DNA of 26,683 nucleotides, from positions 40,245 through 66,927 of the forward strand of contig PS015057.1 in NCBI GenBank assembly GCA_048213135.1. The letters run 5' to 3'. This DNA comes from Reclinomonas americana ATCC 50394. Its lineage: Eukaryota; Jakobida; Jakobea; Jakobida. The notes under the pieces are model-generated. The model saw nothing but the letters and a program-made list of their open reading frames with translations, searched no databases and had not been told where the DNA came from. The position numbers and the translations under genes are program-made. How positions within the stretch are numbered: the first letter of the stretch is position 1; each line of letters begins with the position of its first letter. Shown in pieces: positions 9,539 through 19,938 of the stretch.

Positions 9539-12318
9539 TTACTGGAATTCTGGACCTTGAAAGTCTTCACACCTGCCGTTGTTGCATGGAGTAGAGCAAC
9601 AATCACCGCCGGTTGTGCAACTAGCGCCGGCGTCACCGCAGCTCGTCGAGCAACGACCGTTTACACAGTAGTGGGTATAGTCACAGCAGTCATCGGTGGC
9701 GGAGCATGAGGCGTTTTCGAGCTTGCAATTCACCGCACATTCGCCCGAGTTACAAAAGCCGCTGCAGCACTCACTCGAATCATGGCAGGAGACGTGGAGG
9801 TCGGAGCAGGCACTTGCGCAGAACCCGTAGTTGCAAATGATTACCGCAGCACTCAGAGGCACTTGAGCACTGCAAACCGTCGGCAAAGCACACACAACTA
9901 CCGTCAAGCCGACACCCGCGACCACCGCACGAGATGCTGGGACTGCAGTTGCAGTTGCTGTTGGTGTAGTCGCCCGAGCACTGGCAAGTACCATCGGCGT
10001 TGCACATTCCGTTGCCGGAGCATGTCGTGTAGGGACTGCAGTTGCAGCTGGCATTGGTGTAGTCACCGGTGCACTGGCATGTGCCGTCAGTGTTGCACGT
10101 TCCGTGACCGGAGCACGTTGCCGAGGGGCTGCAGTTGCAGTTGGCATTGGTGTAGTCGCCCGTGCACTGGCACGTACCGTCACTCTTGCACGTTCCGTGA
10201 CCAGAGCATGTCGTCGCCGCCACACAGTTCACGTTGCACGAAGTACCGTAATAGTTGTTGTTGCACTGGCATGTGCCGTCACTCTTGCACGTTCCGTTGC
10301 CGGAGCACGTCGTCGCCGCCACACAGTTCACATTGCACGAAGCACCGTAATAGTCAGCGCTGCATTGGCACGTGCCGTCACTCTTGCACGTTCCGTTGCC
10401 AGAGCATGTCGTCGCCGCCACACAGTTCACATTGCACGAGGCACCGTAATAGTTGCTGTTGCACTGGCACGTACCGTCAGTGTTGCACGTTCCGTGACCG
10501 GAGCACGTCGCCGAGGGACTGCAGTTGCAGTTGGCATTGGTGTAGTCGCCCGTGCACTGACAAGTGCCGTCAGTCTTGCACGTTCCATGACCGGAGCATG
10601 TCGTCGCCGCCACACAGTTCACGTTGCACGAAGCACCGTAATAGTTGCTGTTGCACTGGCATGTGCCGTCACTCTTGCACGTGCCGTTGCCGGAGCACGT
10701 GGTGGATGCCACGCAGTTGACACTGCACGAGGCACCGTAGTAGTTGTTGCTGCACTGGCACGTTCCGTCAGTGTTGCACGTTCCGTGACCGGAGCACGTC
10801 GCCGAGGGACTGCAGTTGCAGTTGGCATTGGTGTAGTCGCCCGTGCACTGACAAGTGCCGTCAGTCTTGCACGTTCCATGACCGGAGCATGTCGTCGCCG
10901 CCACACAATTCACGCTGCACGAGGCACCGTAATAGTTGCTGTTGCACTGGCATGTGCCGTCAGGCTTGCACGTGCCGTTGCCGGAGCACGTCGTAGCCGC
11001 CACGCAGTTTGAATTCGAAGTTGCAGTGCCGCACGCTGCACCGGTGAAACCAGCGCTGCATTGGCACGTACCGTCACTCTTGCACGTTCCGTTGCCGGAG
11101 CACGTCGTCGCCGCCACGCAGTTCACATTGCACGACGCACCGTAGTAGTTGTTGCTGCACTGGCACGTTCCGTCGCTGCTGCACGTTCCGTGGCCGGAGC
11201 ACGTCACCGAGGGACTGCAGTTGCAAGTGGCATTGGTGTAGTCGCCGGAGCACGTGCATGACCCGTCGTTGTTCAACGTGCCGTGGCCCGAGCACGGAGC
11301 GCACGTGCTGACATCCAGCGTGTAGATCTGACCGCTGTACACACTCGCCACCACCTTGCTGCCGGCGGCGTTGGAGGCCACGGCAAACCAGTTGCGGTTC
11401 GAGTCGCGAGCCGTCCACGTCACACCCGAGTTGCTCGACGTATAGATCTTGTCGTTGCCCGCCACAGCCACCAACTTCGACCCGTCGCTGCTGGAGGCCA
11501 CCGATCGCCACAGCCGTGCCGACTCGCGTGCCGTCCACGTCGCGCCGGAATCAGTGGAGGTGTAGATCTGGCCACCGTGGGTGACAGCCACCAGCTTGGC
11601 GCCATCCGCGCTGGAGGCCACAGCCGACCACGATCGATTGGAGTCGCGGGCCGTCCACGTCGCGCCCGAATCGGTGGAGGTGTAGATCTGGCCGCCATTC
11701 ACCACGGCCACCAACTTGGCACCGTCAGCGCTGGAAGCCACATAGACCCACTGTCGATGCGAGTCGCGTGCCGTCCACGTCACGCCCGAGTCAGTGGAGG
11801 TGTAGATCGAGTCACCCGCAGCCACAGCCACCAGCTTGGTGCCATCGGCACTGGAGGCCACCGCCGACCACGCTTGCGTTGAGGCGCGCGGTGTCCACGT
11901 CGCGCCCGAGTCGGTGGATGTGTAAATGTTGCCATTGCAGTAGACGCACGCCACCAGCTTGGTGCCGTCGCTGCTGGAGGCCACACTGACCCAGTAGCGG
12001 TTCGTGTCGCGCGGCGTCCACGTCGCACCCGAATCGATGGAGGTGTAGATGCGGCCGAACTCGACTACGGCCGCCAGTTTGCTGCCGTCGGCATTGGAGG
12101 CGATGGACCACCAAATGCGCTTCGACTCGTGCGCCACGGCGGTGCAAGTGGGCGCCGCTTGTCCGCCTGCCCACAGATGATGAGTGGAGGAGATGCACAT
12201 GACCGCGAAAGGGAAAAGAGACGCAACGAACGCTGACCGCGGACATGGCCACCAGCAACAACACCGCGACAAAGACACTGGTCCACACCATCGTCATCTT
12301 GCTTGTCTTGGAACTCAT
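9539..12318 (-). CDS. gene B: secreted Asp-box beta-propeller / EGF-repeat / knottin-like protein, one frameshift
   Basis: Paralogue of gene A. Exon 1 is 12318-12228 (signal peptide core VFVAVLLLVAMSAVSV). A 61-bp intron (GTTGCGT...GGGCAG) sits at the same codon and phase (1) as in gene A. Exon 2 starts at 12166. Seven Asp-box blades (STDSGATW type) are followed by about 15 EGF-like units, twice as many as A, mixing YYGASCNVNC and DYTNANCNC types. The propeller frame is lost at the TTT triplet at 9835-9837. Dropping one T gives ECCGNH then CNYGFC and opens four tandem knottin-like modules (DSSECC, TDDCC, GGDCC) down to the stop at 9539. Without the correction the frame ends at 9780. Length would be about 905 residues. 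The frameshift may be a sequencing error, because the downstream Cys pattern is intact, or a recent mutation. No membrane segment beyond the signal. Confidence 0.83.
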
Positions 12319-12960
12319 TGTTGCTGTTGTTTGCTTGTTCGTTCACACACTGTGGTGGAACACACACACACACACAAATAACACACATGAGCAGGAGGTG
12401 TATGACAAAATTGCGCGCGAAAAATGTGGCCATGTCTCGCACAAAAAGCAAATGTTGCAGGATCTCCACTTTTGAATGCGCGGTGCGTGTGTGAGTGCAT
12501 ATGTGCCTGCGTTCACATGCATATGTGTGTGTGCGCGCGCGAGTGTGTGTGAGTACTAGTGGGTGTGAGTGTGTGTGTGTGTGAGTGTGTGCGTGTGGTG
12601 AGACCGAACTGTGTGCGGTTTTGACAGCTCACCTTGCTGGCAGCAGCACTCAGAAGTATTACACACGCAATGCTTGTCGAGAATACCAAAGTGATACAAA
12701 CGAATGTGTATCTGGTGTCCGCTCCAACGATCGTGTCTGTGTGTATATGGGCGAAAAGGAGACAATGTGCTCGCTCTTTCGTTCAAGGTTGAACGAGCAG
12801 TGTTCGCCTCGGCGCGCTCACGAACAACGGTGTCTGTCGCTGCGCTGCACTTCTCCATCGCGAGTGACAAACACGAAAACCGCTTCTATTGGTGCGTCGT
12901 GTACGCTTTCCTTGTACAACATAATCTGACACGTTCCCGACTTGCAATATGGAATCGGTC
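12319..12960. other. gene B 5' flank with (GT)n tract
   Basis: The first part (to about 12490) is similar to the gene A upstream region. A (GT)n-rich tract runs from 12500 to 12600. From 12600 to 12960 I see no gene, repeat or named motif. Confidence 0.5.
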
Positions 12961-14177
12961 GCAACGGAGAGAGGGAGGAGGGGAGAGAGAGAGAGGGACG
13001 AGAGCAACGAGAAGGGCGAGAGCGATGCCCGCAGTGAAGAGAGGAGACTCTCTTTAACGAAAGGGCAGAAGCCAAACGATCTGGTAGTGTGCGTGATCAT
13101 GCGGATCAGAGGAGAGGTAACGGCATGAGGAATGCTGGTTTCACACACAAGTACGCCATCTGTCCAAGAGAGAGAGAGAGAGACAAAGGAGACTGACGGC
13201 TCTAGTGGAAGAGGTCTTGTCGTACAAGCGAGAAGGAGCACAAACGGGCGATGATGCCAAGCACTGTCATTGACAACTGGCGAGAGAAAAAGTCAGAGGG
13301 AGGCGAGACGGGGAGATGGGAACGTGAAGAGAGAGAGAGAGAATCAGAGAACAGGGAGGGGAGAGATATGGGAGGCAGCACACAGCTTCTTGCAGAGCTC
13401 GAGTAAATCGCAAAAAAGCAGAAAGTGAACAGAGAGTAAGCGTGGAGATCGATGCGGTGGAGGGAGGTAAGCTGAGCAGGTGAAGCGAGAGAACGTGAAG
13501 GAGAAAGAAAAAACAACGTGAGTAGAGACGAGAGATGAGAAGGAAGGGGACAGGAGAGTGCTGAAGACAGAAACGGGGAAGGTCAATCGCCACAGGCGAG
13601 AGGGAAAAGAAGAGAGAGTGAGGGTGGAGAAGGATGCTGCGAAGGGAAAGAAGCTGGGAAGGCGAAGAAGAAGGTGGCTGGTGAATGAGAGGCAAGAGAT
13701 GAGAGAAGGAAGGGGACAAGAGAGTGCTGAAGACAGAAACGGGCAGGTCAATCGCCACAGGCAAGAAGGAAATGAAGAGAAGAGTGAGGGTGGAGAAGAA
13801 TGCCGTGAAGGGAGAGAAGCTGGGAAGGCGGAGAAGGAAGGTGGTTGGTGAGCGAGAGGCAAGAGATGAGAGAAGGAAGGGGACAGGAGAGCAGGTCAAT
13901 CGCCACAGGCGACAGGGAAACGAAGAGAAGAGTGAGGGTGGAGAAGGATGCTGTGAAGGGAGAGAACAGAGAGCGCTGTGGAGGGAGAACGAGACAAGAG
14001 AAGAAGTGCGCAGATTATCACAGAGTCAATCGCCGCAAGGCAACAAGGGAGGAGGGAAGAAGGCAGAAGGAAAGGCAGAGAATGGAGAGAGAGCAACGAG
14101 GAAAGACAATGAGATAGTTGATAGTGTGAGGAAGACTGGAAGAGACGAGAAAAGGCATCTCTCTCTCTCTCTCTCTC
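12960..14177. repeat. purine-rich block 3 (truncated duplication copy)
   Basis: A GA-rich plus strand with segments resembling block 2 (13163-13250 against 6208-6283) and tetraspan intron 1 (the CAATC.CC.CAGGC motif at 2263, 13575, 13749 and 13906). Unlike blocks 1 and 2 it is not followed by a tetraspan exon-1 copy. Confidence 0.75.
13546..13975. repeat. 166-bp tandem repeat, about 2.6 copies
   Basis: Copies start at GGGGACA(G/A)GAGAG at 13546, 13712 and 13879. Each contains GGTCAATCGCCACAGGC and GAGTGAGGGTGGAGAA; the third lacks the internal GCTGAAGACAGAAACG part and ends near 13975. Confidence 0.85.
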
Positions 14178-14197
14178 NNNNNNNNNNNNNNNNNNNN

Positions 14198-14257
<60 letters not shown>

Positions 14258-14340
14258 CCGCCACCCTCTCTCTCCCTCCTCTCTCCCTCCTCCTCTCCCT
14301 CTGTCTCTCTCTCTCTTTCTTCTCTCTCTCCTGTCCTCTT
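14161..14340. repeat. (CT)n microsatellite with a 20-base gap
   Basis: A long CT run is broken by N's at 14178-14197 and grades into a mixed CT/CCT tract. It separates block 3 from the Sm-E upstream region. Confidence 0.9.
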
Positions 14341-14635
14341 CCCTCAATGAAACAACGACTTCTCTTTTACTTCTTTCTTCTTCTCATTCTAAACTTTCTT
14401 CCTATTCTTCTCACAAAATACAAAAAAAGAGTAAATATCAGGCAACTTCGATCCAATGCATGCATTTTTCGATTTTCTTCGAAACACCAATAAGCAAGCG
14501 CGCAAGAAAAAAGGCGACTTGCTTCCTACTCTCTGTCTCTCTCCTACCATGAGCTTCAGGTGCGCGGGACGGGCGCGGGACGGCGCGGGACAGTCAATCT
14601 GTCCTTGCTTGTTTGTGAGTGTGTTTGTGTGTACA
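14341..14635 (+). promoter_or_regulatory. Sm-E 5' flank, relatively AT-rich (positional call only)
   Basis: The stretch at 14341-14515 is more AT-rich than its surroundings and contains an A-rich patch, ACAAAATACAAAAAAAGAGT. It lies just upstream of the Sm-E start. No defined core promoter motif can be named. Confidence 0.3.
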
Positions 14636-15046
14636 ATGGGCGACCGTGATCATCGTGGTGGTCATGGTGGCGGTCATGGAGGTGGCCGGAGGGTGCAGAA
14701 AGTGCAAACACAGCCGATTGTTGCGTTTTGAAAAAGAAAAAAACGTGTCAAGTTCCATGTGGCGCCATGTCTCTCACTCACTTGCTTGCTTGCTTGCGAC
14801 GCACACACATGCAGAATGTGATCTTCAACTTCTTGACACACGTTGCGTTTTGTGCATGTGTGGGTTGGTCAGATAAAGGGGGATTGTGTATGTGAGAGAG
14901 AGAGAGAGAGAGACAGAGAGGGAGAGGCACTGTTGTGTGTGTTTGTTTGCTTGTGTGTGTGTGTGAGAGAGAGAGGAGAGTGTGCATTCATGCATGATTG
15001 CACAGTCAGGTTGATGTGTCAAAGACTGAGAAAGTTTGTCAATTGT

Positions 15047-15112
<66 letters not shown>

Positions 15113-15195
15113 ACAGTGCATGCTATTCNNNNNNNNNNNNNNNNNNNNNNNNNNNNNNNNNNNNNNNNNNNNNNNNNNNNNNTCTTCTCTCTTCT

Positions 15196-15250
<55 letters not shown>

Positions 15251-16021
15251 CTCTGCCTGGACCCGGGACGCAGTCTAGTGTTGTAAGACCCCATGCATTC
15301 ATTCACGTCCATTCCACGCACGCAGAGTTAATGCTCTTGGTGCATTCTTCACACGCAGAGTTGAATCTCTCGTGGTGGTATTGACGTGCTTGCACTTCCT
15401 GCCACAGCTTCACGCGTTTCTTTTTTGTGCATTCTTTCTTTCACTTGTTTGTGCGAGAAAGAGAAAGAGAGAAGGAGACAGAAAGTGAGAAATAGAGACT
15501 GACAGACCAGCAGATAGAGAGAAGGAGAGTGGCATCGACCCACTTGTACAGCTCGACTTACTTCGCTGCCCGTTGACCCTGTTCCATTTGCGTCTGTACA
15601 CACGTGTGTGTTGTACGTGCATCACTTGATTTCTCTGCCCCGAAGATTAGAGAGGTTGTGCATGTTTCGGGGAGACTGGGCACAATTCGTCACTCGTTTT
15701 TTTCATCTTGGCTGCGCCCTGTCGTCATCCCTTCGCCCACTCTTATCTTCACCACGAATCCCGACACATGACTCTTACTTTGCCTCCTCCTTCCCCCCAT
15801 CCCTTCTCCCCACTTCCCCCCTCAGGGCTTCGACGAGTACATGAACCTCACCATGGACCACGCCGAGGAGGTCAACGTGAAGAAGGACACGAGAAAGACT
15901 CTCGGTTAGTACCTCCCCGCCCTCTCCCCTTGCTTGCCCTCACTCACTCCACCCCCTCGCAGGCCGCATCCTCCTCAAGGGCGAAAACATCTCGCTCATG
16001 ATGGCCGCCTCCAAGGCGTGA
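14636..16021 (+). CDS. SNRPE: small nuclear ribonucleoprotein Sm-E (spliceosome core), one exon missing
   Basis: Sm-E is one of seven Sm proteins that form the ring on U1, U2, U4 and U5 snRNAs in the nucleus. Visible exons are 14636-14719, 15826-15904 and 15963-16021. The first reads a His/Gly-rich start (GDRDHRGGHGGGHGGG) and then RRVQKVQTQPI, matching the conserved KVQKVMVQPI segment of Sm-E. The later exons read GFDEYMNLTMDHAEEV...TRKTL and GRILLKGENISLMMA, the Sm1 end and Sm2 motif. The roughly 30 residues between QPI and GFDEYMN (Sm1, beta strands 1-2) are absent from the visible sequence and probably lie in the gap at 15129-15182, whose true size is unknown. The donor after exon 1 is GTTGCGT; the last intron (58 bp) is GTTAGT...CGCAG. 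The ATG at 14636 is chosen by protein length; the frame is open further upstream. The stop is 118 bp from that of the convergent LRR gene. Confidence 0.92.
14895..15245. repeat. (GA)n, (GT)n and (CT)n tracts around a 54-base gap in the long Sm-E intron
   Basis: GA runs at about 14896-14915 and 14966-14975, a long GT run at 15051-15100 followed by GA, N's at 15129-15182, then CT to 15245. The gap is the likely site of the missing Sm-E exon. Confidence 0.9.
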
Positions 16022-16139
16022 GACTCAGCCACTCGTCGGCTTCTCCGTCCCACCCTCAAATTCCGCGACTAAAAAATGAAAAGGGCAACAGAAAAAGCGT
16101 ACATTTCCCCCTTTAGCCTCCTCCCGCCCTCGCTACCGC

Positions 16140-16864
16140 TCACAAGACGAATTCTACACCGCGCACCGCGGCAATGGCATCGGCCAGTGGCTCCGTATCA
16201 CTCCCCTCACCCACAGCCGCTGCCGTGGCCGCGGCCGCCGCCGTCAACCCGTTGGCCATGGCCACGCGCTGCAGGTGCAGGCTACCGCGCAAAATCTCCT
16301 GCAGCAGCAAGCGCATGCCCTTCGATCCCAGTCCGGCCACGTGCAGCGTGGAGAGCGCAACCAGTTCACGCAGCCGTTGCGTAAACGACTCCAACCCCGC
16401 ACCGTCGCCCTCCACTACGTGATCGAGCACGAGGTCACGCAGACGCGGCAGGTCGGCAAAGTGTGGTGTCATAGCCGCCAGTCCCGCGGCACCGAGTGGG
16501 TTTCCTTCACGAGCAGGTCAGACAGGGGAAGACGAAAAAGGGATAGAAGGAGGGGACACTCACGAGACAGATTTAGTCGGGTGAGACGGGCCAAGGCGTG
16601 GAAGTGCACGGCGAGGGAGAGGACGCCCTCGGTGGCGATGTCGTTGTCTGCGGGGAATTGGGAGAAGGGTGTTAAGAGGAGAGAGAAGACATGAAGTGCT
16701 TGATTCCCTCTCTCTTCATCGCCTTTCGAGCCTCCTCACACTTGTGTTGCTTGCAAACTCTCCAGCGAGCAATAACACTGCACTGCGTCGATCCGAGTTG
16801 TACGCTCACCTCTCTCTTTCTCTCTCTCTCGGTCTGTCTGTCTATCTGCCACTCTGTGTGTGTG

Positions 16865-16900
<36 letters not shown>

Positions 16901-17174
16901 NNNNNNNNNNNNNNNNNNNNNNNNNNNNNNNNNNNNNNNNNNNNNNNNNNNNNNNNNNNNNNNNNNNNNNNNNNNNNNNNNNNNNNNNNNNNNNNNNNNN
17001 NNNNNNNNNNNNNNNNNNNNNNNNNNNNNNNNNNNNNNNNNNNNNNNNNNNNNNNNNNNNNNNNNNNNNNNNNNNNNNNNNNNNNNNNNNNNNNNNNNNN
17101 NNNNNNNNNNNNNNNNNNNNNNNNNNNNNNNNNNNNNNNNNNNNNNNNNNNNNNNNNNNNACTGTGTGTGTCGC

Positions 17175-17214
<40 letters not shown>

Positions 17215-19938
17215 TACACACACCCACCCACTCTTTTGTCTTCAAATGTACCTGTTTCAATCAGTCTTCTCTCCTTCTTTCTTTCATTCATTCTCTCATA
17301 ATCCTCTCCTTTCTCTACAAATTCAAGAGCGTTTTCGTGTGCCAGTGTAGTTCTTCGCGTGCATTTGCGCCCCCCACTTGCGTTACCCTCCTTATTCGTT
17401 CAGTCTTTCTCCTTCTTTTTCTCATCCCTCCCCCTTTCCCCTTCTCTACGAATCAGAATGTGTGTCAGCATCGCTCAGCGACTGCGCTCACTCATGGCTC
17501 TACTCTCCACTCTCTCCCTCTTCCCTTCCCTTCTCCCCCTTCCCCTTCACGCCTCCCCCTTCTCCTTTGTCCCCCCTCCCTCACCGGCCAGCGACAACTC
17601 CTCCAAATTCGGAATATCGTACAACGAGGCGGCGACGTAGCGCACGCCAGCATCCCCCAGGCGGTTACCCGAGAGGCTGTGGCGCACAGTCAGCCACGTG
17701 CCCCTCATCAATCACCCTCCACCCTCCCACGCAACTCCAACACGCGAAGTCCGCGTGTGCCATAAAACGCACCGGCCAGGGCGAGTGCACCCTCCGCCGT
17801 CATGCCCACGTGATCCATGATGAGCGACGTGAGGCTCGGACATGAGGCGAGATCGGTGGCCAGTGACTGGAGGGCCGCCACCGAGACGCTAGTGTGCGAC
17901 AAGCGCAGCGTGTGCAGCTCGGGGAGGGCGGGCAGTTGGTGACTGAGGGCGGTGAGGCCGGAGGTGTGGATGGAGGGGTTGTCTGTGGGGGGGGGCAAAG
18001 GGGAGGTACGATGATCAACATGGTGCACGACGGGAAGGATTGATGAGAGTCTCACATAGAGAGAGGTAACGGGAGATGAGACAGAACAAACAGGAAACGT
18101 GAAGAGGGCGAGGACTGAAGTGAGCAAACTCTGCCACAGAGGTCAAGATGCAGGGTGCATTCATCTCGAGAGGAAACAAAGGGAGGGAGATGCTGCAAGC
18201 GACCTCCGCAAGAAATATCCACCATGGAAAGCAGCGAACAACGAGAAAAATGAATAGGATGCCAAGGTCAAGGGGACACGCAGGAAAATGTCCAGCAGAC
18301 GAAGATCGAGGTGTGCAGCGATTACACAGGTGCCACACCAATAATGTAAAAAAAGAAACAACCATCGCACATGACAGGTCAGGAGAAGAACGCGACAGCA
18401 AAACAGTCCACGTGAAAGATTTGAGATCAACAAGCAAGAGGAACAACTGGCACTCAATGTGTCCTCATCACCGTGCACAGACAGCGACGAGGCCCTGCTC
18501 CCTCAGCAACCATCGTACATGACAGGCCAGGAAGCGAAGGCGACAGCAAAAAAACAATCCACGCGAAAGATGCAAGAGCAACAAACAAGAGGAGCAACTG
18601 GCGCAATGCGCTATCATCTCTGGGTGGCTCAACGTGTGCAGATGGCGACGAGACCCTGCTCCGTCAGCAACCATCGCACATGGCAGGTAGGAAACGAAGG
18701 CGACAGCAAAACAGACAACGCGAAATATGCGAGATCAACAAGCAAGAGAAACAACTGGCGCTCAATGCGCCCTCATCACCGTGTGTAGATGGCGACGAGG
18801 CCCTGCTCTCTCAGCAACCATCGCGCATGGCAGGTAGGAAACGAACGTGACAGCAAAAAAACCAGTCCACGCGAAAGATTTGAGAGCAACAAGAACCATA
18901 GGCGCTCAATGCGTCCTCATCCCCGTGTGCAGATGGCGACGAGGCCCTGATGCTGCAGAACGCAACTGGCAAGTGACAGATATCTCAGGTGCACGAGAGC
19001 AGGGAGCGCGGTGGCGAGAGCAGTGACACCAGCGTCGCCGATTTGGTTATCTGCGGACGTGGCAACAGTGAGACGAAGATACATGCCCCTCTTGCCGTGT
19101 CACACACACACACACCTTCCAAGATCAGCGTTCGCAGCGCCGGCAACTGATGGAGGTGTGAGGCCAATGCCGCGACACCAGCGTCGCCGAGAACATTGCC
19201 TGCGCACGAGTGTGAGCACAGAACAGGTGGGAGACGGCGACGCTTGCAAGGGAACGCGCACCGGAAATGTCGAGAGTCTCCACCGTGGGCATGGCCGAGA
19301 GACGGAGAGCAAGCGCCGACGCTCCCTCTGCCCGCGCATCATTGGCGTGGAAGCGAACAGAGCGCAGATGCGGCAAGTCGCCCAGCTGCGAGGCGAATCG
19401 CGAAAAGCCATAGTATCCGAGCAGCACACCTGCAACAGAAAACGAGGTGAGTCGCTGCACTCCACAGCTCATTCCCTTGATTGTACACACACACCTTGCA
19501 ACTCCAACGACCGCAGCTCCTTGACCGCACGCAGCCCCTCCAACACCCTACTCGCCATCTCGTATCCCTCATGCAGCGCCATGGGCGTGCGGCCACTCGA
19601 CGGGGTATCGCCCGCCCGCGGCACACTCCGCCTCGCCTCCTCCTCCATCAATCGCTGCTTGAGTGGCGACGACATGGCCACACGAATCGGCGACGATTGC
19701 GATCGCGAAGGAGGAGCAGCTGGACGAGGAGGAGGAGAAGCACGCGGAGGACGAGGAGGACTGCGTGCTCTCTTTGCAGGGCGCAGTGGTGATCGTGCGC
19801 GCTCCACAATGATCACGTCGTGGAGGTGTGGCATGGCGGCCGCGACCAGTGTGAGTGTGGAGGAGTCGGCATTGATGTCGTCCTCCTCGTCGGAGGAAGA
19901 GGATGCAGAGGAAGAGGAGGAGGTGATGTCGATGCTAA
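16140..19938 (-). CDS. leucine-rich-repeat protein, RNH1/NLR-type LRRs (8 exons, 5' partial)
   Basis: Minus-strand exons: 19938 (gap)-19495, 19429-19262, 19199-19116, 19050-18967, 17982-17736, 17676-17585, 16647-16564 and 16504-16140. About 520 residues are visible. Exon 1 is a low-complexity N-terminus: a Ser/acidic tract, a possible basic nuclear signal (RPAKRARSPPRPPR), then ALHEGYEMASRVLEGL. About 13 LRRs of 28 residues follow, e.g. GNVLGDAGVAALASHLHQLP, DNQIGDAGVTALATALPALV and LSGNRLGDAGVRYVAASL, the long ribonuclease-inhibitor-like class. Such proteins usually bind partner proteins; no NACHT or other domain is visible. Three exons are exactly 84 bp and one is 168 bp, so introns fall at the same position of the repeat in phase 1. 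Introns are 59-65 bp except two of 984 and 937 bp, which hold repeats and a gap. Two donors are GTTGCGT. The start codon is lost in or beyond the 19939 gap. Confidence 0.85.
16815..17210. repeat. (CT)n microsatellite with a 260-base gap in LRR intron 6
   Basis: CT runs at 16868-16900 and 17175-17209 flank N's at 16901-17160, so the gap is probably an unassembled CT tract. The two flanking exons (17676-17585 and 16647-16564) join in frame as LSLA|DNDI, so no exon need be missing. Confidence 0.9.
18360..18965. repeat. 147-161 bp tandem repeat, four copies, in LRR intron 4
   Basis: Copies begin at AACCATCG at 18360, 18508, 18669 and 18816. Each ends with GGCGACGAGGCCCTG-like sequence and TCAGC, except the last, which runs into the exon-4 donor. 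The remaining 5' part of the intron (18966 downward) matches the repeat edge, suggesting the array grew from sequence next to the donor. No coding frame is maintained. Confidence 0.85.

Noticed and set aside
14018-14350. Ser/Leu or Arg/Glu dipeptide ORFs (SLSLS, RERER)
   Set aside because: They are translations of (CT)n and (GA)n microsatellites.
18360-18965. CRISPR array or repeated LRR exons
   Set aside because: The units are 147-161 bp without the repeat-spacer pattern of CRISPR, the genome is eukaryotic, and no LRR frame is kept; it is an intronic tandem repeat.
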